Assembly (NCBI GenBank): GCA_003427395.1
Contig: BFEA01000564.1
Location: forward strand, 338,100-377,449
DNA: 39,350 nucleotides
DNA from: Chara braunii
Lineage: Eukaryota; Streptophyta; Charophyceae; Charales; Characeae
Reading direction: 5' to 3'
Within the stretch, counting starts at the first letter, position 1, and each line of letters begins with the position of its first letter. The notes under the pieces were generated by a model that was not told the origin of the DNA, did not search any database, and saw nothing but the letters and a program-made list of their open reading frames with translations. This document shows positions 32,361-39,350 of the stretch, in pieces. The translations under genes and the position numbers were made by a program.

Positions 32361-33684
32361 AACAAAATTTTAAAGCTGCTTACCTTTGTCAGGCTTTGTG
32401 AGGCCGTTGCTACAGCGAAGGAAGCCCTGCATAAAGTCCTCGAGTATACACCTGGATAGAAATGAAACACAACTGCATTTCGTATTTCCACAGCTCCAAA
32501 GTTTGTCAGTGGAACACGAGTTCCATAGTGGAACACGAGTTCCATGCAGCCCCCGTTAGGACTGCTGAAATCGTTGCCCATACCGTCTGGTCCCAGGGAT
32601 TCAGTCCCCATCGACTTCAGGGATACTTATGTCAAGAGCCGAAATGGTAAGAGAAACTTATGGTTGTTGTAGATAGATTCAGTGAATTTGCTGTTTTTGT
32701 ACCGCTGTGGCCGGACGTTAAGGCCATTGTTCTCACCTTGATCTGTGTTTTTTTTGCATTAGACGAAGCCGGGTAATGACCTCGGTACTGCATGAATATG
32801 GTATGGGACACTGGGCCCGGTTCCCTGCACGTCCTGCTCCTCACGAATAGATCAGAACCTTGCTTTGAAAGAAGAAAAAAAGATTCACTGTCGAACACTG
32901 GCAGCAGTCAATGAAAGGCTACGGGTCGAAACTGACGATGTCATCCGGTCGACACGCGGAGAGACTAACGGACAGACAGAGCAGATGAACAGACTGCTAC
33001 AGCAAGTGTTACACATGTATATTAGGCCAGGCCAATCGGGAGGAGCAACTACCCAAGGTAGTCAGTCAGCGTGTACAATAACTCTGTACATCTTGCCACC
33101 TCACGCACACCGAATGAGTTGCACCCTAGGAGGCCTATTGATTGTCTACACCCTGATCAGATTCAAAGGCTACCACCAAGCACTAGAAAATTTTCACCGC
33201 AATATGAGAAAGACCTGCACAAGGTTGCAGAGAAGATCAGAAAGGCTCAGCAACAGATATTAGAGCAAGCTAATAAGCATCGCAGGCCGTTGCAGTTCAC
33301 TGCCGCAGATCTTGTCTGGGTCATGTCAAAAGAGCTTTGCCGGAAGAAGGAAATTCTCAAAAACTGCTACCCGCATATCGAGGGCAATGGGAAGTCCTAG
33401 ATGTCAAGGGGGACCCAGATCGTCCCTCCTATACGATTGATATTCCAGCCCATCTGCACACTTACCCTGTGTTCATTGCATAGCTGTTGCGATGCATTGT
33501 AAATGATAAGTTTCTCTCATGGAGATCCACGATTCCACCACCTATGGATGGCAGATATGACATTGACCGCTTCGTAGACGAGGATGTCTACAGATCCGGT
33601 AGGAGGGGAAGACTGCAAAGACAGTACAAGGTCCGGCTCCAATATCAGGAACCAGAAGATCAATGCTGGTACACCAGGGACTAA
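32361..33684 (+). pseudogene. Element E: integrase and chromodomain, heavily decayed
   Basis: The zinc-binding domain is not recognisable. Core fragments are SVPIDFRDTYVKSRNG (about 32603-32650) and VVDRFSEFAVFVPLW. The region of the second Asp (about 32700-32900) is scrambled. ETNGQTEQMNRLLQQVL (about 32962-33012) retains the Glu. Then AADLVWVMSKELCRKKEI, WEVLDVKGD, HLHTYPVF, and a chromodomain tail YKVRLQYQEPEDQCWYTRD ending at 33684. At least four frameshifts are needed to follow it. Confidence 0.85.
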
Positions 33685-33799
33685 GGGAAACAGCACCCGA
33701 CATTGTACCGTACTATGAAGAGCTGGAAGAGGAGAGAATATTGTAGACTGGTGAAGGGATAAGTTTTCTCGGTGGACCTCGAAATTAGGCCGCTGGGAG

Positions 33800-34440
33800 T
33801 GAAAGGATTTCACGTGTTGTCCCTGTCCCAAGTCCTGGTCCCAAAGTCCCACCCGTGCCCAGTTCAGTTGGCCCCGGTAGGACCCAAGTCTAGCATCCTA
33901 AGAGTCCGGTACGGCCTGGAGGCCAAAGCATCATAGGTCTGTAGGATCCGGTAGTTTGGATTGTTAGAGGCCCAGTACCTGACAATAAAACTCTACAGTC
34001 CTGAGGTCCACTTTTGCAGCTGCATCCTGGCACAGTCCCGGAACTGGCAAATTGCAGCCGACAGGCCGCATTAACCAGTACTACGAAGGAGCCAACAACG
34101 ATTCACTTCAGCTTCTATCTATAGATGCTTTAGTGCTTCATCCGGTCACTTGTCAATTCGCATGTTGCTGAAGCCATGCTGTAGCGCATGTGCGACTGAG
34201 CGACTGGACAGTTGGTTGACGAAGGAGGCGAGGGGCGAGTGAGTGATATAGTTAGGCTTGACGAGGAAGAAGACAGCAGCCATAGCTGCAAGGTTGAAAT
34301 AGGGTTAAAGAGAGACGGAGTAGGGCAGTGGCGACTGTATTCAGAGAGTGAGTGTGAGCAGTCCAAGGACTAAGAGTGAGGGAGTGAGAGGGAGAGATAC
34401 AAGAGAAGAGGGAGAAAGCAAGAGGGAGAGAGTGAGAGAT
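33800..34440 (+). repeat. 3' LTR of element E
   Basis: Begins TGAAAGGATTTCACG after GCTGGGAG and aligns with the 5' LTR. TATA-like CTATAGATG is near 34121. The purine-rich GAGAGGGAGAG end (34370-34435) grades into unrelated sequence, so the right end could be later than stated. Confidence 0.8.
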
Positions 34441-34597
34441 CTGAGTGACAGTTACATTTTTGGTGTGACGGCGATAGCGGCCATTCTGATGCTTTAGGCT
34501 AATTGCCATCTCTCATGTGTTGTGTAAGCTGTCTGTGAATGTTAGGTGTGATGCATGTCGAAGTTTGCCATTGAATCGAAGTGGGTTCATTGCAAAA

Positions 34598-34745
34598 ACA
34601 TGGGAACGATAAAGGTAACATGTACTCCCACAACTAGATGACCTATTGCAGCATTGCCTGCAATAAAACTATGGTGACAGCATGGACGCGATAAAGGTAA
34701 CATGGACTCCCAGAACTAGATGACCTGCTGCAGCCTTGCCTGCAA
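34598..34745. repeat. 82-bp tandem duplication
   Basis: CGATAAAGGTAACATG at 34607 recurs at 34689. The units share ACTAGATGACCT and TTGCCTGCA, with several substitutions. Confidence 0.8.
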
Positions 34746-34885
34746 GCTGGGTGATTCATTTCTGGACGTGGGTTTCCCCTGTCCATTCTCTGAACCACTG
34801 TTGACGGCAGGTCCCTTACTTTGTCAGCACAAGTGCAGATGGAGAGGGAGTGTGACAAAGAGAAAGAAAGGGTGGTCAGTACATC

Positions 34886-35240
34886 CGCAGACCCCAGACC
34901 GCAAGCCCAGACAACAGTCCAGACCCCAAACCCAGATCTGGACCCAGGAGTAGACCGCAGACTGGCACCCGGACCCCACACCCACACCCACACCCACACC
35001 CCAGACCAAGACCCAGACCAGGACCCCATAACCCGACCCAGACCCAAAGTTGTGGCAGAATGGAGAGGGAGGGAGAGAGCGAGCGAGCAGGGGTACGGCC
35101 ACAGACCCAGACCCATTTGCATACCCCAGACCCCAAACCCAGATGACAATCCAAACTGAAAGCCCAATCCCAAATCCAGTACTGGACCCAGGCGCAGAAC
35201 TCAAGACTCAAACACAGAACCTAAATCCACACGCCGACTC
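34886..35240. repeat. C-rich degenerate repeat with G-quadruplex potential
   Basis: Repeated CCCAGAC, CCCCAAACCCAGA and ACACCC words. At 34974-35002 the minus strand carries six consecutive G runs of 3-4 separated by TGT, a textbook G-quadruplex pattern. ORFs here on either strand are compositional artefacts. Confidence 0.8.
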
Positions 35241-35272
35241 CAAACATAGACCCCAAACCTAGACGAGGACTA

Positions 35273-35280
<8 letters not shown>

Positions 35281-35344
<64 letters not shown>
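35281..35344. repeat. (TC)n microsatellite
   Basis: Uninterrupted TC repeat of 64 bases. Confidence 0.95.
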
Positions 35345-35346
<2 letters not shown>

Positions 35347-35371
35347 GCACACGCACCATAGTTGTAATGGC

Positions 35372-35418
35372 GGCAGAGATGGCAGAGATGGCAGAGATGG
35401 CAGAGATGGCAGAGAGGG
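35372..35418. repeat. 9-bp minisatellite GGCAGAGAT
   Basis: Five head-to-tail copies, the last imperfect. Confidence 0.9.
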
Positions 35419-35469
35419 CAAAACTGGGGCAGCAGAGGTGCAGTGAGGGATGGCGACAGGGGACGGAAG

Positions 35470-35522
<53 letters not shown>

Positions 35523-35542
35523 TGTGTGTGTGTGTGTGCGTG
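35470..35542. repeat. (GT)n microsatellite
   Basis: GT repeat with three interruptions, close to the TC tract and the 9-bp minisatellite. Confidence 0.95.
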
Positions 35543-37293
35543 TTTTGAATATTCACCACAACAGCCCCTATTACACCCAGATGAACAGATCCAAAATCAA
35601 AGCATATTTAATCCTATTACAGACAACGAAAGCTCTCGAGTTCAGACAACCCAACAATGAAACAGTTCCACCTCCATAGCAAGCAACATGAAGTACGCTA
35701 GCTGCATGTAAACCCCTTTCTTCAATGTGTTCACATTTGCTTTCATCGGGGTACCCCTTTCATTTGTCCTTGCAGCTCCCCCTTTACCGTGCCTCGCATG
35801 CACAAGGCTCGCGATGTTGATTATGGTTGAGCACGAGCTGCCCACATCCCCATGTGCCATAGCGGCCCACTTGCACAGTATGAAAGGAGGCAGAGCAGAG
35901 GTGGAGGTGTATTCCTGTTCATTTCTTCTCAGATCTTCAACGTATATTTTGTCGGTTCTCGTAATGATGCTCATTCGTATGTATTACTAGTAATACACAA
36001 GAGGAGGGAGGAAGGAAATGGGAGGTGGAGTTCTGACAGGGTTCTAAATAGTGACCGCTGGGGCCGACCACTCAAGAATGGCACATGAGGCCAGTCAGTT
36101 TGTGGGTTGCATAAGATTTGAGGAGAAAGTTGCTGCCTATCGTAAGTGGCCACCTCTACAGACCAGGCAGGACCGGTTTGAATGCGGCCTGTGCGATGAC
36201 CTGACCAAACATGGACTGAGACACACAGCTGATTTCTGAGTTTTGCGCATGGACCGAATGCCTTGCTGAGTTTCCCGCTTGCTACTAAGTTCTCTAAGTC
36301 TGTGTGTGTACAGGCTTGCTGGTCTGCATGCCTGTCTGAGTGCTTGTTGGCTTGAGTGTGTGGGTAACCTGCAAGGGCACTTGTTCGTTCGTTGGGCCCT
36401 CAGGGCCGGTACTTACCTGTGGCTGTGACATTGAGGATTGCAGCGGGGAAAACACTCAAGTGGCGGGGGAAGAGGCCCGCAACACTTGAAGCAGCGGGAA
36501 ACACTCAAGTAGCAGGTAGGCTGGTACCGCACCCTGAAGAGGCAGATGTGCCGGGTACTTGAGGCCGAGCAGAAGAAGACAAAAGTTGGCATTTTTAGAG
36601 GCCCAGTAGTTGTAGGCTAGGTCTAGGCGGGTACCAGTCCAACCAGTCTGAGTCTAGGGCCTGTACGGGCAATATCAGAGTCTGCAATGATGTTTCCCTC
36701 CGAAAGGGAGGAGGTACCGGTTGCTTGGAAGGCCAACCGGCCTGGAAGTCACCGCCCAAGAGGCAAGCAGGCCGCTATATCTCCAGGCCGGGCGAAGAGC
36801 CCAGCCTCATTGTCGGTGTGCAAGTTCGGCAACACACTGGTTGGAGTGCTGGCGAGAGCAGTGCTAGCTTGGAGCAGCGCTGCTGGGGAAGGAGCAAGGA
36901 CACGGAGGGAGCAAGGACACGGAGGGAGCACGGACACGGAGGAGGAAGAAGACCAGGAGGAAGGGGGAGCGCCAGAGGTACTTACCTGGCTATGGTGGTT
37001 GCCATCTTCATCAGCCTGGTGGGCGCTGCAGCAGGAAGGCCCCCCCACGTTGGGGCAGAGCTACACCAAGAATCTTTGAGGCAGAGTCAGGCATGGCGGC
37101 CTGAGCTAGAGCAGCCATAGCTGCTTTGTGTTGTCCTTTGGAGAGCCGGGCCATGCCCTGGTAGTCCGCCATAGCCTCGGCCTAGGAGGAAGAGAGAGAG
37201 AGGTGGCCATGGCTATGGTGGACCTCAAGTGATACCTGCAGTAGAAGAGGGATTCGGACATTGATTTTGGTTCAGCCATTCAACATTGTATTA
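35543..37293. other. Gene-poor stretch
   Basis: No ORF with a recognisable domain on either strand. 36440-36510 has two GCAGCGGGAAACACTCAAG-like copies. 36900-36945 is a tandem 16-17-bp GGACACGGAGGGAGCA repeat. Two perfect minus-strand splice-donor motifs are at 36411 and 36980. Confidence 0.5.
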
Positions 37294-37857
37294 TTATTTC
37301 TTGTGTGAATAAGAGAGGAGGAGATAAGGAGGAGGAGAGTGGTTGGCGAAGAAGAAGAGCATTATCATTGGTCTATGCTGGTGTACATCATCTTCTTCTT
37401 CTTTATTTCTTCTTCTTCTTCTTCTTACCCTCTCTCTCCTCTCAAGTTCATTCATTTCTTTTTGCAATTGGACGGCATTGTGCTGGCGTCGTTGCTCTTC
37501 TGCGTGTGCAAGGGTATTAAGGCGTGCTGCTTCGGCTGCTGCCTCGCGTTGCTGCTCCTCTTGGACTTGCTGCATATAGGTGCCCAGGCGGACCAGGAAG
37601 GCCGTCATGGTCTCTCCTTGCTGCCGGACTGGTGCAGCGTCGAGGGTTCCCGCAGAAGTCGCAGTGGAACCCTCCTGTTGGGCCTGTGGAGCCGGGGGGT
37701 TCGAACTGCACGCCTCGTGTGGACTGCCGGATGTGGCATTGTCCACCGTGGGGTTGCCCTGAGTGTCCATTTCAGAGGGGTGGGGCAGAGGTAGCTGCTG
37801 TTCTGCTGCGGCTGCCCGCCCTTCCCGTGCTGCAATGCGGTTGCTGCGTCGGAGCAT
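37294..37857 (-). pseudogene. Element F: N-terminal gag-like protein, minus strand
   Basis: 187 codons read on the minus strand from the ATG at 37857. The start MLRRSNRIAAREG is a basic motif, followed by an Ala/Gln-rich then Pro/Ser/Thr-rich low-complexity region. Residues 92-140 form a Gln/Glu/Ala-rich coiled coil. A run of six Arg then Asn-Lys and three Glu (residues 145-155) is encoded by an AGA/GAA microsatellite. It looks like the gag start of a retroelement, with the gag core downstream lost or frameshifted. The upstream DNA holds the second TGACGTGGCA cluster and, 1.17 kb away, a minus-strand primer-site-like motif. It could also be a host protein fragment. Confidence 0.5.
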
Positions 37858-37898
37858 AAGCTGCAGTTAGCTGTACGGTGTCAAGGACGCGGTACTGC

Positions 37899-38028
37899 TG
37901 ACGTGGCACTGCTGAAATGATACTGCACTGTTGTGACCTGCGGACGTGGTACTGCAACTGACGTGGCACTGCTGATGTGTCACCGTTTGTCATGGCCCTG
38001 CTGACGTGGCACTGTAACTGACGTGGCA
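37899..38028 (+). repeat. Second TGACGTGGCA cluster
   Basis: Exact copies start at 37899, 37959, 38002 and 38019, with variants at 37943 (CGGACGTGGTA) and 37974 (TGATGTGTCA). All are on the plus strand, while the adjacent gag-like ORF is on the minus strand. See the first cluster at 5786-6630. Confidence 0.85.
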
Positions 38029-38301
38029 GTTACTAAGGCGAGAAAACAGACAGGGGGCTGGGTGGGAGGGAAACGCAGGCAAACCACCAGACTGCAATTT
38101 CCACGCCAGTCCTAATCAACAGAATAAAAAATAATAATCAATATTAATCATCATAAAAAATAAATAAATAAAATAAAAAAAGCGGATCACCCCTTTTTTT
38201 TTTTCTTTTTTTTTTTGTTGTATGTCTGTCGATCTGTTAGCAGTGAGGCATTTTTCGGACAATGCTATGGGTGAGATCTAGGCAGGGTAGGATAAAGGTT
38301 C
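38029..38301. other. AT-rich spacer
   Basis: A/T-rich with A and T homopolymer runs around 38100-38220. No gene seen. Confidence 0.5.
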
Positions 38302-38525
38302 GGTTTTCAGCAACAGAATAGATTCAGTTTCCGAGAATGTGACAACCTCCTATTGTGCCCAGAAAACGAAATGCTGATAGGCTTCGCAAAATTTCGGCTT
38401 TCAGAGCCCAACTTTTTGTGAAATAGAAAGGAGATCCGATTTTCAGAAAAGAATAAATTCCGTTTCCCCGAATATGACCACCACCGTCGTAACCCTAATA
38501 TGCCTAGAAAACGAGATGCTCACGT
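38302..38525. repeat. 135-bp diverged tandem repeat, two copies
   Basis: GGTTTTCAG (38302) with AGAAAACGAAATGCT (38371) recurs as GATTTTCAG (38438) with AGAAAACGAGATGCT (38506), offset 135-136. Both include a gappy GTTTCC-CCGAATATGACCACC block. Confidence 0.75.
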
Positions 38526-38745
38526 CAGAAATTTTCGGATACTAATATATAAAAAAAACGAAATGCTACTATCAGAAAATTTCGGATATTTGTTACGTAA
38601 AAAAAACGAAGTGCAAATATGGGAACTTTTCAGATAAAACGAAATGTTACTATCAGAAATTTTCGGATATTTGTTGCGTGAAAACGAAATGCAAATATCA
38701 GAAATTTTCAGATAAAATGAAATGCAAATATCCGAAGTTGTGAAA
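38508..38745. repeat. Short diverged array around CAGAAATTTTCGGATA
   Basis: Four or five copies of a 40-70-bp unit that joins AACGAAATGC to ATCAGAAATTTTCGGATA. It overlaps the right end of the 135-bp repeat and shares its CGAAATGCT word. No ORF. Confidence 0.7.
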
Positions 38746-38810
38746 AAAAAAGAAAAGAAAAAGAAAAAAAGATTTGCAGAGATTTTGACGAAACCCTACT
38801 TGATTTACTA

Positions 38811-38887
38811 ATCCATCCATCCATCCATCCCTCCCTTCCTCCCATCCATCCATCCATCCATCCATCCATCCATCCATCCATCCATCC
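38811..38887. repeat. (CATC)n tetranucleotide repeat
   Basis: ATCC/CATC repeats, interrupted by CCTCCCTTCCTC near 38830-38842. Read on the minus strand it gives a meaningless Trp-Met-Asp-Gly run. Confidence 0.95.
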
Positions 38888-39022
38888 AGCAAGCTGACTT
38901 TTTGATTGGGAGGATCTTGATGAAAAAGGTCCGCTCCAAAACCAAACTGTTGCATACCTTAATGGTGCAGAGCAGACCAAGAACCGACATTTCTCGCCAG
39001 ATACAAGATAGCACAACGGAAG

Positions 39023-39034
39023 GCTTAGATACCA
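39023..39034 (-). promoter_or_regulatory. Primer-binding-site-like motif of element F
   Basis: On the minus strand this reads TGGTATCTAAGC, two differences from the initiator-Met primer site, and it follows a CA within two bases. It fits an element reading leftwards towards the gag-like ORF at 37857, with its 5' LTR to the right. Confidence 0.45.
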
Positions 39035-39299
39035 ATGATCCGATCAATCAAGCTGCCATGCAGACCAAACATGCATCATCATCATTCCATGGTGTGAAGG
39101 GGGCTGATGCTCACACGGGAAGAATGCGTCAGTCCCCGATCATGCACAGACGAAGAAGAGGGAGATTAGACGAAGGGGAGGGGGGAGATGGAAATGTCAT
39201 CAACACTAAGTCTTCGATACAGTCCCAAATAATCCCTCGCCAAAGGTCTGAATCCCGATGCTGAGTCTGAACCCCAATGTCGTCAAATCCCAATGTCGC

Positions 39300-39350
<51 letters not shown>
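39035..39350 (-). repeat. Partial 5' LTR of element F, truncated by the window edge
   Basis: No supported coding sequence. On the minus strand the region near 39180-39150 reads GTCTAATCTCCCTC then CGTCTGTGCATGAT, matching the end of the putative 5' LTR of element B (5530-5570). The call depends on the primer-site motif beside it. Confidence 0.4.
39302..39350. repeat. (TC)n microsatellite at the right edge
   Basis: TC repeat continuing to the end of the window. Confidence 0.95.

Larger units (their letters stand above)
30723..34440 (+). mobile_element. Element E: Ty3/gypsy element with large internal deletion
   Basis: Two homologous LTRs (30723-31365 and 33800-34430) in direct orientation enclose 2.4 kb of pol running from mid-RT to chromodomain. 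Gag, protease and the front of RT are absent. The LTRs differ by far more than those of element D, so this element is older. Confidence 0.85.

Noticed and set aside
34643-35211. Overlapping Trp/Val/Gly-rich minus-strand ORFs
   Set aside because: Produced by the C-rich repeat, as all three frames stay open.
35642-35974. 110-codon minus-strand ORF
   Set aside because: Reasonable composition but no recognisable feature and an overlapping ORF on the other strand. Not enough to call a gene.

Overview
This window is accessory, transposon-filled DNA from a large eukaryotic genome. I see no gene that looks like a working host gene. Almost all recognisable coding sequence is decayed Ty3/gypsy-type LTR retrotransposon: gag, retropepsin, reverse transcriptase (RT), RNase H, integrase (IN), and a C-terminal chromodomain. 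The primer-binding site is the plant-type one that pairs with initiator-Met tRNA. Chromodomain elements of this kind, the initiator-Met site and abundant plant bZIP-like TGACGTGGCA motifs suggest a green plant or streptophyte alga. A charophyte such as Chara is my guess, at low confidence.

Layout from left to right. (1) 262-1766 is the IN-chromodomain end of an old element (A), followed by a purine tract, LTR-like DNA and microsatellites. (2) 4620-9095 is element B: a putative 5' LTR, a primer-binding site at 5686, a leader packed with TGACGTGGCA motifs, a coiled-coil gag-like ORF, then RT-RNase H. Its integrase is missing. (3) At about 9095-9110 element B is joined to the gag of another element (C). 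(4) At 9311 the gag of C is interrupted by a nearly complete nested element (D, 9312-17400). D has two LTRs of about 1.25 kb, a primer-binding site, a polypurine tract and a 4-bp target duplication CAAG. (5) Element C resumes at 17401 with gag, protease, RT, IN, chromodomain and 3' LTR. A 1606-bp block (17278-18883) is repeated at 18885-20490 with a single N at the junction, which looks like an assembly artefact. (6) 25046-30722 holds no supported gene. It contains a 185-base N gap and a second LTR (27926-29090) of the same family as the 3' LTR of C. (7) 30723-34440 is element E: two related LTRs flanking an internally deleted pol. (8) 34460-37290 is low-complexity DNA with a strong G-quadruplex motif. 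(9) 37294-39350 is the 5' end of a minus-strand element (F): gag, a second TGACGTGGCA cluster, AT-rich repeats, a primer-binding-site-like motif and part of an LTR.

Every pol copy carries stops, frameshifts, deletions or lost catalytic residues, so the window is a graveyard of nested insertions rather than a functional system. The most unusual items are the same-orientation TGACGTGGCA arrays in two element leaders, the nested insertion with its rejoinable target gag, the probable false duplication, the excess of perfect splice-donor motifs, and the mutation pattern consistent with decay of methylated cytosines.
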